A DNA stretch of 64,000 nucleotides from the NCBI GenBank assembly GCA_026122225.1, contig JANEZZ010000987.1, positions 1 through 64,000 of the forward strand. The letters are read 5' to 3'. The notes beneath the pieces are model-generated. The model worked only from the letters and a program-made list of their open reading frames with translations, searched no databases and was not told where the DNA came from. Below, in pieces: positions 46,065 to 57,300 of this stretch (its first letter is position 1; each line of letters begins with the position of its first letter). The position numbers were made by a program, and so were the translations under genes. The stretch comes from Heloderma charlesbogerti. Taxonomy: Eukaryota; Chordata; Lepidosauria; Squamata; Helodermatidae.

Positions 46065-46440
46065 CACCTATGCACAAGGAAGTCTGGAACTGGTAGTTCT
46101 TGAGAGAGCATGTCACATAGGGAAGCACAAAGCTCTCAGTCTCTCAAACTAAAACTCCTAGTTTAACTGCACAAGTACACACTCTCTGGCCTGCTGCACC
46201 AACTCACAGTTGAGAATACTACTTCTTCTGCTCTACCATTGCTTCTGATTGACTCCAGTGTATCTTACAAGATCTGGACAATAGATACAGGAAATACATT
46301 TCTATATTCTCAAATATGATCTAAATTTAGCTTTTGATTTTTTTCCCATGGTAATGGGGTTGCACTCTGGACCCTGGTAAAGTGTTCCTCCCCCATCCAC
46401 CCCCAGTGCTTGGACCCTGCAAGAGAGGCATCTAAAGAAA
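46065..46440 (+). repeat. Unclassified repeat, copy 2 (pair with 26.1 kb)
   Basis: Same ordered blocks as 26090-26870 but without that copy's middle segment: 'ggaactggtagttcttgag', 'ctctcaaactaaaactcc', 'ttctgctctaccattgc', 'aatagatacagg', 'ggtaatggggttgca'. Confidence 0.55.
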
Positions 46441-47385
46441 GGATGCTGGTGGAAAAAACAACTCACTGTTCACATGGGGGAGAGTAGCAACTAAACAGCA
46501 TTTATTCTGTGTCTTGGCTTTTATGGGAATGAATCAGTGGAAAAAGCCAATGTTGCTGGTCCTGCAGCTCTTGCTCAGGTGAAAATATGGCCTTGGTTAA
46601 AAAGTTAGTTGCTGAGCAGGGCTGTAAATTGTTAAAGAATTGAGTAGATGTGAGGTGCCATTAGTCGCTGCAGATGCAACACTTAACTGCAGTTAAGGCT
46701 GGCATCAGGAATTCACATTCCAGAAGAGACAGCAGGGAGGGGGAGGGAGCAATCCTTCAGCCTACTCTTGATTGCTTAACCATGGTGAAGCAATTGGCAG
46801 CATTATGTCTGCACTGGCCCAATGACACTTTTGTCAAAGCAATATGCTAAATACAAACGCTGTAAAGGAAACATCTTGATTAGCTGTTAGCTGACACAGC
46901 TGAGCAGAACCAATTCAGTACTTTGAGAGGCAATGGTGCATGCATGCTGCTGACACCATCAGTACCACAGATACAAGGTGCTGAACTTCTCTGCAACACA
47001 GAATGTGCTTTATAACTGCACTTGTGTATGCAACAGTTGATCATTCTATAATCTTGTTTAACACTGTCGCCTTTAAGTGCACAGTGATATCTCCTTTTAC
47101 TGATGGCAGCTAGTGAGATGGTGGCTGGAAGACCAGGGTTCTCCAGGTGGGTATGGTCCACTGATGTTATTTGCCTGTACCAGGCACAGCTTGCCATTCA
47201 CCAGCAGTGTGCCTGCATGGTACTGCACAACCAACTCCTCCCGCACCCCCCAACACACACACACTTCAACTGCAGCCACCTGTAAGCAGGGACAGATGGT
47301 TCAGTCTATTTCCAGCCCATGTCACTTTGCAAGTCTGCTCTGTCCCATTTCTGCATCAATCTATGATTTTTTAAAACACACATAC
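46441..47385. other. Intronic sequence, nothing recognised
   Basis: No repeat or coding signal recognised. A short (CA) run is at about 47255. Confidence 0.5.
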
Positions 47386-47648
47386 AAAGTTGCATAATTT
47401 TTGAACAGATTTTTCTATGAAATATGCATTTTAATGCATTTTACCCCAAAATATGCATTGTTGTATGCATTTTATCCTAAAATGGTATTTGGGAGGATGG
47501 GGGTTGAGCCGAGAACTGAATTGCAAAGTTGGAATGAGTGTGAATACCAAAGGATAACTGAGTTTTGATTTGTGTATTAATCTGGGAAGTGCAAATCAGA
47601 TTGGCTCACTTAAAAATATGGACCAAACAAAATGTTTGAGCATCCCTA
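47386..47648. mobile_element. hAT-type MITE, right part
   Basis: An AT-rich interior with repeated 'aaatatgcatttt' words ends 'gtttgagcatcccta', the same style as 3245-3658 and 54.8-55.2 kb. No matching left end was located. Confidence 0.4.
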
Positions 47649-48344
47649 CCCTCAAATAAAGATGCCTTCCCCTGAGCCATCACTTGGGCAGTTTACTACT
47701 GTCTGTTCCACCTCACTGCTACTGCTACTGTCCCTGCTTACTGCTATTACTAACTCATTTATATAGAACGGTTCTTTGATATGACTCTGTATTCTGTCCC
47801 GGTAGAACTCACCATGATGAAGTGTTGTCGTACAAGCATCTAGATCTTTTAATAAAATGTCTGAAATCTAAACAAGAAATAAAACGTGTTGTCAAACGGA
47901 ATACTGTCATTCTACAGAGCACTGTGGGAAATGTTACTATCCTGTTGCTGACATCCACAAGAGGAAGCCCCTTCAAATTAAGTTTCCTGTGCTCTCACAT
48001 GGGCTGCTAAAGGACCACATGTAACATTTCCTTCACAAGGGAAATTAAACAGCTCTAGCAAAGCTCTGAATGCTGGATGACTTACAGTGCATCTGTCTTT
48101 AAGTGCTACCTGGCACTTCCCAGTCAAATAATATATGTGGTATGTTCCATTATTTATCTTTATTCCTAAGTAGTTTTAGCATTATCCAGAGGGAGGAAAT
48201 TGTCCTAATTTTTTCAATAACAGAGCCAGTATTTTATCAGGAGTATGGTCTGCGTAGATTTACTATACTAAACTGTAAAGAGCAAACATGGTATTAACAG
48301 CCAAGCTATGAGCTGCTGCCTGTTTTAAACTCTGTGCCTTTCCT
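47649..48344. other. Intronic sequence, nothing recognised
   Basis: No recognisable feature. Confidence 0.5.
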
Positions 48345-48560
48345 TCTGTAGGTTAATTTATTATAAGTATTTGTATACCACCCTTCAAACATACACCTAG
48401 CATGGTTTACACACAAAAAGAATAAAACAATTAAAATGTAAATACAACAAACTAAAATGAGCTAAAATCCTTTTAACAAAATTATAAAAGCAGCGTGAAA
48501 TGGTCAACAGCAGGATTAAACTACATCTAAGAAGTTTGGTAAAATAAAAAGGGGTTTGTC
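48345..48560 (-). repeat. LINE 3' end fragment (minus)
   Basis: 'ttatttgtataccaccct'-like text and 'acaattaaaatgtaaatacaac' match the minus-strand LINE ends at 2515-2640 and 54435-54560. Confidence 0.5.
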
Positions 48561-49015
48561 TGGTACTGAAAGGACAATGATGTTATTTAAACAACACCTT
48601 TTAATCTCCATACTTTACTTTGCGTGCAAATCACAACTGTATTAGGTAACCATTTTTAGCTCTTCTTAAAGGTCATGTTAATTTTTCTTCCTATGCTGAT
48701 TTTGCTGTAGCTACGTCTGCTTCATACAAATGAACAGGGGAATCTGCAGTTTAAGACTGTGAAGTGTCCTGGGAGATGGCAACTAAAGAGAAGGGATTAA
48801 AAATAAAATATGGTAAATACAGCAGTGATTTCCAAGATGAAAGTTTATCTTTCAATGCACCAAGAAGTAGCCACAGCTGCCCATGTACCCCTGGTTCTTC
48901 TCCTCTAAAGGAAAATGGGGTTAGGGGGGTCCTTGCTACTGCAAGCATGGGAGGCAAGTTGTCAAATAAGGGAGAAAGCATGGAAGGAAAGATGGGAACA
49001 ACCATGGCTTCTTTA
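48561..49015. other. Intronic sequence, nothing recognised
   Basis: The overlapping ORFs on opposite strands at 48751-49081 have no domain. Confidence 0.45.
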
Positions 49016-49019
49016 TTTT

Positions 49020-49235
49020 GCACTCTGAGGGCCAGTTTGCAGATCACGCTAGCTGTTTTAGGGGTGTGGGTAGTTTGTTAACCATGCCAATGACCTACCA
49101 TTGTTGGGTTCACAAAACACAAGTCACAGTCATGGCTTGAATACACAAGAGTCGCCCAGCAAATGCCAGCATGTTCTACAACCCACCTTGGCTTAAGCCA
49201 TGGTGGGATGCACTGATCGTACGAATCAGGTCGCT
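49020..49235. repeat. MITE fragment related to the 8.5-kb element
   Basis: 'ttaagccatggtgggatgc' and 'atcgtacgaatcaggtcgc' parallel 'ttaagccacggtgggctgtc' and 'atcatgcgaaccaggtcaa' at 8669-8706. It abuts the next element and probably explains that element's missing left end. Confidence 0.5.
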
Positions 49236-50075
49236 GGATGAAAGTCCCTTACCTGATCCCGAAGCTTGCTTCGCGGTGGGGGGGAGGCGCCCCGTCCCTC
49301 CCCCCCCGAAATTCTGGCCGGGGGAGAGGCGTCTCGTCCCTCCGGCCGCGAAACCTCCTCTCCTGCCAGGACGTAAATGTTGGCGGCCGTAGCCACCGCT
49401 GTTTGCGTCCCTGCAGTCAGCCGTGATAGGCTACGTAAATGTTTACATAGCCTATAATGGCTGACTTAAAAACAAAACAAAACAGCGCGTACGCAAATGG
49501 CGGCACCCATGGGCACCGCCATTTGCATTCCTTATTATGGCACGTGTAGTCTATGTAAACATTTACGTAGACTACGGCGAAAATAAGGGGAACGCTATTT
49601 GAGTTCCCCTTATTTTCGCCGTAGTCTATGTAAATGTTTACATAGACTACACGTGCCATAATAAGGAATGCAAATGGCGGTGCCCATGGGCACCGCCATT
49701 TGCATACGCGCTTTTTTTTTTTTTTCAAAGTCAGCCGTGATAGGCTACGTAAACATTTACGTAGCCTATCATGGTTTTTTTTAAAATCTAGCCGTGATAG
49801 GCTACATAAATGTTTACGTAGCCTATCACGTTTGTTTGTTTGTTTGTTTTACTTGGAAATGGCGGTGGCGGCAGCTGGTCGGAAGACTGGCTGCCGCAGC
49901 CGCCGCCACCGCACCGCTGCCGCACCGCCGCCGCAGCCGCTGCCACCAGGGACAATCGAACAAGCTAAATCCCGTCCCGGGGGGGGGCAGACCGTTTCTC
50001 CACCAATTTGGGGGGGCTGAATGCGCTGGCATTCAGCCTCCCCGAGATTCGTGGAGAAATTCTCTGACATCCCTA
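49236..50075 (+). mobile_element. Nested-palindrome hAT-like element, copy at 49 kb
   Basis: Same order and orientation as 12989-13862: 'gcttcgcggtgggggggagg' arm, palindrome, 'gcggcagctggtcggaagactggctgccgc' arm, then the right end 'gagaaattctctgacatcccta' at 50075. The left TAGGGATG end and its target octamer (ttttaaac on the right side) are missing, replaced by MITE-like sequence. The palindrome core has an extra central module. All ORFs across it are symmetry artefacts. Confidence 0.75.
49423..49829. repeat. Expanded nested palindrome
   Basis: 36-bp units of the gtgatagg...cctatcac type lie at 49423-49458, 49737-49772 and 49794-49829. The first two mirror about 49597.5. The mirror place of the third (about 49366-49401) has no unit, so one was lost. 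The core has two 'agtctatgtaaa...tttacgtagact' units flanking a new 'ggcgaaaataaggggaac' inverted arm absent at 13.4 kb. Confidence 0.8.
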
Positions 50076-52020
50076 TTTTAAACATAAATTCTCGTGATCC
50101 AGAAAACAAAACAAAGAAACACAGCAGCTCTGTGAAACTGTAACAGCAAAAACATACTTTAGTTTCTCAGTGAGAGGATTTGATGATAGTAATATGCAAA
50201 ACATATTAAGGCTTTTCTATATGAAGCATTTATTGTGCGCTCATCAAAATTCAACTGTGCAACTCACAGTTCTTTACAGTTTTTTTAGACAACGTTGTCT
50301 AAACCCTCCAGTTTCACTTCTCTATCTAAAGAGTACTTTTCAACAATCTTTTTTACAGCAGGGAAAATGTGGCATTTAATTGTAAAAGCCAAAGAAAACA
50401 CTTTTTTCACTTGTGTATTTGCACGATTCTGGTAAGCCTCAGTGCCACCTAGAGGTTATGTAACAGAAAAGCAGGAAAGGAAACACTCCTTGCGTAGTGT
50501 TCAGATCTCACTTCTGTGATGAAGCTGAAAGTAGATTCAGTGAATTAACAGCTGATTATCAGGCTCATGTAGAAAAGCTCATAGAACCAAGTGCCTTGCT
50601 AGTTATAAATTTAGGATTGACACTACAGTGCAATCTTACTGAGAAATCCCACTGGGTTCAGTGGGGCTTACTCGCAGATATATGTATGTGTACAGGATTC
50701 CAGTCTAAACAAATATTTAGCAGTAACAGATTAACATCTAAATGAGAAGAGAATGATGCAATTTAAAATTCAGAATACAATTTTCTTTATATTTTTGCTA
50801 TCTAGGGCCATTAATCTAATGCTAAATTACAATTATAAATAATTAAATCACTCAGCAAAATCATCTAGGGGGTTTCAAAATGCCTGGAATTGAACCACGG
50901 TGATACTACAGGAGACTGAACTTCTTATGTAAGAAAAAAATGATGCCTGCACAAACTTTTCCCCAAAAGGGCTATTACTTCTGATTAGAGCTAACAACTG
51001 CAGTAAGACAGCCAAAGAGTAATGGATGACAAAAGATTCTTGCACACTTCTTGGAACATTATAGCCCCCAAAGCACTCAGGGCCCATCATTGGGGATCTT
51101 CTGCAGGGAGGAAGTTGATAGGAAGCCATACACTATAGCATGTCAAAGAGAAAGCTCACACAAGTGTTAAATTAATAAGGAAAGTTTGATTGCTGCAGTG
51201 AGCTTTTTGCAGAGAGGAAAATATGTTACTGGCTATGGTAAGGGTTTTGTTGTTGAAATGGTGACACTGAACTCAGCAATTCAATAAGTAAATAAGCAAT
51301 TTCTACCTAAAAGAAAAATAAGAGTGCACAAAGATCATGTTCAGTCTATTCCATTTTTCCTCTCTCCTCTTCTTATTTTCCTGCAGAATAATTTAATAAT
51401 TGGCATTTATACAGTGGCTTATGGTGTTCAAAGTGCTTCATCTACGTTAGTAACACTACATTATCTTCAAGCGGGGACTTCCTGGTTCACGGCAGTCTGT
51501 TACAACACATCCCTATATGTGTATATTCAGAAGTATACACATATAGTATACACTATTCAGTTCAACAGGGCTTACTCCCAGGTAAGTGGTTACAGGATTG
51601 CATTAAAAAAAATCATCATAATAAAAGTGATTGCAAACAACAGTACAAGATGTTTAAAAGGCTTGGAAAAGGGAGGGGGGAAAGGTCTTCGCCTTGTGCC
51701 AAATGAATAACAGTGCTGGTGCCAGGCAAAAAATCCATGGGGAGTTAATTCCACAAATGAGGTGCCACAACCAATTAGCCCCTCTCCCCAGTCTGACCTC
51801 AGATGGTGGGGAAACCCAGGGAAGGGCATCTGAAGATGACAGTCCAGGAACACCATCATGTGGGAGCAAGGGGTCCTTTAGAAGCAATGTGAATGCTCCC
51901 CAATTCAAAACAAATAATTAATAATACTTCTGCAAAGAGAAAGCCAGCACAGCAAGGAAAAAGGTTTGGCTCAATACATGGGATGCTGTGCTGTTTTTCT
52001 TCCTGTTTTTCTTATTATCA
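50076..52020. other. Intronic sequence with MITE and LINE traces
   Basis: 'cactgggttcagtggggctta' (about 50650) and 'caacagggcttactcccagg' (about 51564) belong to the common 'ggcttactc' MITE family. 51640-51890 ('ccccagtctgacctcagatgg') resembles a LINE 3' region. No gene is recognised. Confidence 0.45.
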
Positions 52021-52021
52021 T

Positions 52022-52455
52022 TTGTTGTTGTTTATTCGTTCAGTCGTTTCCGACTCTTCGTGACCTCATGGACCAGCCCACGCTAGAGCTTCCTGTCGGC
52101 CGTCGCCACCCCCAGCTCCCCCAAGGTCGAGTCCGTCACCTCCAGAATATCATCCATCCATCTTGCCCTTGGTCGGCCCCTCTTCCTTTGGCCTTCCACT
52201 TTCCCTAGCATCAGCATCTTCTCCAGGGTATCCTGTCTTCTCATGATGTGGCTAAAGTACTTCAGTTTTGCCTTTAAGATCATTCCCTCAAGTGAGCAGT
52301 CTGGCTTTATTTCCTGGAGTATGGACTGGTTTGATCTTCTTGCAGTCCAAGGCACTCTCAGAATTTTCCTCCAGCACCACAGTTCAAAAGCATCTATCTT
52401 CCTTCGCTCAGCCTTCCTTATGGTCCAGCTCTCACAGCCATAGGTGACTATAGGG
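52022..52455 (-). mobile_element. BovB/RTE LINE 3' fragment, copy 1
   Basis: On the plus strand it opens 'ttgttgttgtttattcg' and 'ccgactcttcgtgacctcatgg', the reverse complement of the BovB 3' end. The minus-strand frame reads PWTARRSNQSILQEIKPDCS and YFSHIMRRQDTLEKMLMLGK, the C-terminus of the BovB reverse transcriptase protein. It is truncated 5' at about 52455. BovB is a LINE of the RTE clade, known for spread between squamates and ruminants. Confidence 0.85.
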
Positions 52456-54434
52456 GGGCATTTAAAAATGTTACCCCCACCTGCCCTAAATAAATAAGTA
52501 AATAAATAAAATGATGGGTGAATGTATATGTAAGTGTTTTGTTAAAATTACTCACTTTGGGGGAAGGATCATAGGTCAGTGATTGAGTACTCATTGATTG
52601 GCTAGCAAGAGCCCAGAGATTTAAAGTAACCTTTACAGGAAATACTTTAAAGTATTAAATACTTTAATACTTTAAACTCCACCTAAGTGTGTTGGCCTCC
52701 TTTGTTATGCAGGAACATGACAATAATCTCTTTTTATGTACTCATAGACTGCCCTTGCAGGTCCATCCTATTTTTTTTGGTAAACTTTATTTTTAAGAAT
52801 TTATTTGGTCCTAGATCCATAACATCCAGTGAGATTCACAGAGAGATCCTACAAGGTCACATAAATGGTGTGATTTCAGTGCAGTCTTGCTGGTAGATAC
52901 TCTGCCTGGTTAGCCTTTGGAACTTCTGGCTGGGAGCCACTCTTGAACATCCAAACTCAAGGTGATTCCAGGAGCGGTCTTTCTGGAATAAATTCAGACT
53001 GACCTAACCCAGTCTTTCAGATCTGAGTGCTCTTTTTTCTGATCTGCAGTAGATTCCACCTGCTCTCCAGTAGTCTCAGCCTGTTAAAGCCTTGCCATGG
53101 CTAAGGAAAGTCTCTCTCTCTTTTTAAAATTTGCCCTGACACTAAAAAACCCGTACCTTCCCATGCATTTGGATATAACATAGGAAAAGTATAACTCCCT
53201 TTCTCCTGCCCTTTTTCTCACAGCTTCTCAACTCCCAGCTGCAATTCCCGCCTTCTTTCCCTTTGACAGAAGCAAAAACAATTCACCATGCAGCCTTACT
53301 GCAGCATCACGTTCCCATCAAGTTCTCATCACCCTCTCATCATTCAGACATTCTTCACAGTTCTTTTTCAATAAAATGCAATTTCTGGAAAAAGTTCTGA
53401 TCTCTTCTTTGTTGCTCCTCCAAGTATCTTACAAGGGAACTCCCCTACCTAAATGATCCAAAGTTACTCACACTATGCTGCTTTGTATTTGGAAAATGTA
53501 CTGGTTTCTAGGCCAGTTCTACCAGATAGGCAGCAGCCTGTCCATCAGCAGAACAGACCCAGAGTCACAATGAGAAACAGTTCCACAGCACATTCCACCC
53601 CCACCCCCTAGCAGTCATTTGGGTTCCAAAGGGCTTATTAGCTGAACACAGAGAAGTAGTTTGTGGACATGTATAGGAGCAAGTGTCCTAAGCAAGCGTG
53701 GTAACCCGTGCATATCTTTGAATACCAGATAAAGACAAACAACAGAGGATGACCATCACTTTCATGCTCTGCTTTGAGTGCCCAGACACATCTGACTGGC
53801 CATTCTTGGATACAAATTACTGGTCTAGATTGACTTTGGCTGGATCCTGCAGAACAATTCTCATGTTTCTCCACATGCAAGAAAACAACAAATCCCAACA
53901 CTTGCCTTCCCATTTTTAACTTTGGCTTATAAAAGCAACTGTAAGGGTATTTTTGGTCATCATTTTGTTTACTTGGCTGAATTTCAAGGGATTTAAAGAC
54001 CATCGGTAGCTCATGTGAACCTGACCCTGTTGATCTACCTGTCTCTGACCTGAAATGAGAGTACCAGCAGGTTGGCTGTGCTCTTTACCTTAAGGGGAGC
54101 TTCGAACAGTAACTTACTTGAGATAAAAGGAGAGGTCTATGAAACAGTTTGAGAACAACTGTTCTAGGACCTATGGGGTCATGAAGAAATTATGCAACCA
54201 GCATGAGGTCAGGGTCTATTGGGCTTTGACAAATGATTGCATTTTTCACAGCCCACCCCCGCATAAAACCCCAGAGAGGAAAAACTGGTGAGGTGATGAT
54301 GACTGAAGACATAATTTGAGCTGGAGAAGTATCAAAATCCAGCAAACATAAATAGTTGTTCAAATGGGAGATGGGCTTTGTGATAAAACAGATATTAATG
54401 AGATAATCTCACAGAATGCTCCATTTAAAATGGC
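52456..54434. other. Intronic sequence, nothing recognised
   Basis: No repeat family recognised. The ORF at 53638-54003 minus has no domain. Confidence 0.5.
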
Positions 54435-54790
54435 CCTATTATTTATTTATTTATTTAAATTTATATGCTGTTCAATCTATAAGAAATATCTGAACAATAA
54501 ACAAAAAACAAATCCAATATAATACAATACAGACAAGGCAACACTATAACCAGTCTTAATAAACAAATGGTTAGCATAAAGGATGGGTCACAGATCAGGG
54601 AAAGCTTGCATGAAAAGAAATGTTTTGAGCAAGCAACGGAAACTCAACAATGACAGTGTTTCCTTATTACTAGCTGACAGAGAGTTCTGCAGAGTTGCTG
54701 CAGCCACACTAAATGTCCTGTCTTTAATAGACACAAAGTGGTCCTGTCTTTAGTAGACACAAGGCAAACAGTGTGTGGTACTGTCAGTAA
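54435..54790 (-). repeat. LINE 3' region (minus)
   Basis: Starts with 'ttatttatttatttaaatttata', then 'gagagttctgcagagttgctgcagccacactaaa', the 3' untranslated style of the L2 copy at 2510-2780. It includes a 25-bp local direct repeat ('cctgtctttaatagacacaa...'). Confidence 0.55.
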
Positions 54791-54799
54791 AACTTCCTT

Positions 54800-55185
54800 C
54801 GCTGAATGAGGGGGTCAGGGAGGGATATATGGGGTAGAATGGGAGAACCATGGATGCTTGAGCTTGCTGAAATTCTCCCAGTTTTACTTCAAACCTTGGT
54901 TCGGCTTGCTCCTGTTCTTGTTTGCGACCTGGTTGGTTCACCTAAATGGGAAAAGTGCACATTTTTCAAAAGTTGTGCATTTTTCAAAAGTTGTGCACTT
55001 TTCAAGTTACGTATTTTTTTTAAATGTGCATTTTTAAAAATGCCAGTTTTGCTAATGCAAATGCAAATTCAGGTATTTGCAAACATTTTCAGAGAATGTG
55101 TGCGCCTGTTCACATTCAGGGTTGCGAATGGGGCATTTTTGAGTGATTTGCAAACTGAAATGAAATTTTCATACATCCTTAATAT
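54800..55185. mobile_element. hAT-type MITE related to 3245-3658
   Basis: Shares 'cttgctgaaattctccc' and ends 'catacatcctta'. It has repeated 'gtgcatttttcaaaagtt' words. The left edge is not clear. Confidence 0.45.
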
Positions 55186-55439
55186 GAGGTAAACTAAATG
55201 TCCAGAAACAGCTGACTGTAATTCTTAACTGTTTAAGAATTATTTGATGACATTTTAGAGTTTTAATAGTATTGTTTTATTATTGCTTGTATTTTGTGTT
55301 GCTACTTTATTTGTAACCTGCTTTGTGACTTGTTATGAACAGCTGTATATACATTTCTAATAACTACTACAACAAAATATAGTATTATCATAATTATCAT
55401 TATGATCATCTCCAGAAAGGTACCAATGTTACAGCAAAA

Positions 55440-56190
55440 CAACAGAGTGTTTTGTGGCACCTTAAAACTAACACTATATCATCACATAAACTTTTGTATA
55501 CTACAGCTCATCTAGGAAAAATACCAGGAGATTGGTGGGTGGGGAGGAAAAATCGGCTCTGCCGCTCCTCCCACCTTGCTGCCTTCAGCCTGGCAGGGCA
55601 TAGCACTCTTGGAAGCCACCAAGGTCGGGGGCTTCTGAATGGCAAAGGCGCAGTCCATAGTATTGTTCCCAGCACATGTAGTGGGTGACAAGATTAGGTC
55701 CTGTAATAGTGTTTCCTGAGTAGATATGTGGACAGTAGTGGCATCTCAGTTTGTTGCAGGATCTGGCCCCTGTATCTGCACCCTTGTTACATGGTCTGTT
55801 GTTGCTAGTGAGTAGCTCTTTCAGATTGGGGGGGGGGGGTTCTGTCTGTAAGCAAGTTCAGGCCTACCACCCAAGCCTGTGAGAGAGAAGTGTCTCTGTC
55901 CAAGAAGGGTTCTAGCTCATGGCTAATATTTTTGAGTGGTTTTAGCTGGGAGCTGTAGGTGACTGCAAGTGGAGTTCTATTCTTCTAAAATCTTTCAAAC
56001 TTATCATCACTTAGCTACTTCAGCCTCCAAAGATGCTCTGTCACTGACCTTAAAGTGGCTATTATTGAGCACATAAACTTCAAAGGGAGATTAGAATGAG
56101 AGACAATTTATCAAGAGGTTGATGAGTTACAGTTCATCAAGAGGTGCAATGTTATCTCCTGGAGCTTGAATCAGGGTAAAGTTACACATG
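55440..56190 (-). pseudogene. Possible Penelope-like retroelement remnant
   Basis: The minus strand around 55870-55990 reads in part as LAVTYSSQLKPLKNISHELE, then PFLDRDTSL and LAYRQ. This resembles the region just before the GIY-YIG nuclease in Penelope-like proteins. Further on it reads TDHVTRVQIQGPDPATN. The plus-strand text at 55445 ('ttttgtggcaccttaaaac') is a repeat end common in reptile genomes. Frameshifts and stops are frequent. The class is uncertain. Confidence 0.35.
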
Positions 56191-57220
56191 TTAATCCCAA
56201 TGCCAGGTTGCTTGTGTTATCTCCAACTGTTTTGGGAATTTGAACGAAGGCATCACCGGCCAAGTCTACCCACCCAGACCTTGTGCCTCTCATTGACATA
56301 TGTCACCAAAATGCAGTGACATTTTGCTGAAATGTAATTTTAAAAGCCATTATAATTTTCATGCATATCATGCAGAAAATAAGCTGAATACTCAATACAT
56401 TGAATACTAAATTACTCGTTTGCACTGCAAAAGTTTTAGAAGTACAGAAAATAAGTTGAATATTAAGAAGTTGAATACTAAATTACTGATTTATACTGCA
56501 AAAATATTAGATCTCTCCCCACCCCCCCTTTTGATGACATCTTTGAAGGCACGGTCATCACTTTCCCATTGAAAACTTGCTCATTTCACATTGTACCATA
56601 TCCACTAGGGGAAACTGCACTGATCTGTAATAATTTTTCTATGCTGAACTCCCAAGAAAAAGCACTACCAAGCTGTGTTTACAAGCCAATGACCTCAAAC
56701 AATTCTGACACTTTAGTCGAGAACACATTTGGTCTTGCAAATATGTAAATCGCAGAGTAAGAATGCTCACAATGTTTTTAGTCATGCCAAGAACATAGGA
56801 AATTGCCATTTACCATGTAAACTATTTGTCCATCTAACCAAGCAGGGCTGGCGTGGGGAGAAGGTAGATCAGGATACACTGGTAGATCACTGGATGATTT
56901 GCTGTAGCTTGGCAAAGGTTTCTGACTCCCAATTTTTAAAATAATTTTTTAAAAAAACAGAAAGGCTCCTCCTCCCTAACTAAATTAGGCCGCTGAAACC
57001 ATGGAAGTGGTCCTGGGGTGGCGGGGAAGAACCAAGACTGATTTTTTTTATGTGAAAGGACCATGAGCTCAGTTCTGGTACTGAGCAGGTTCCTTGACTG
57101 AGCAGGTTCTCAGAGGCACCCTGTTCCTTAATTTTATGTTTGCTCCTTAGAGCCACTGTTTTGCACTTGGCTCCAGCTGAGGGACCCTAAGGTTCTAGCA
57201 AAATAACAAAGTAGATCCCT
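56191..57220. other. Intronic sequence, nothing recognised
   Basis: No gene or repeat recognised. Confidence 0.5.
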
Positions 57221-57224
57221 CCAG

Positions 57225-57300
57225 CCTGAAGTCTGCCCAGCCCTGCCCTACTATTTGGCAGAATGGGATAGCTGCCTTAGGTGGGGGATGCTGTAGCTCC
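57225..57300 (+). repeat. Short relative of the 22.1-kb repeat
   Basis: 'cagccctgccctactatttgg' and 'tagctgccttaggtgggg' align with 22095-22150. The family is unknown. Confidence 0.4.
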
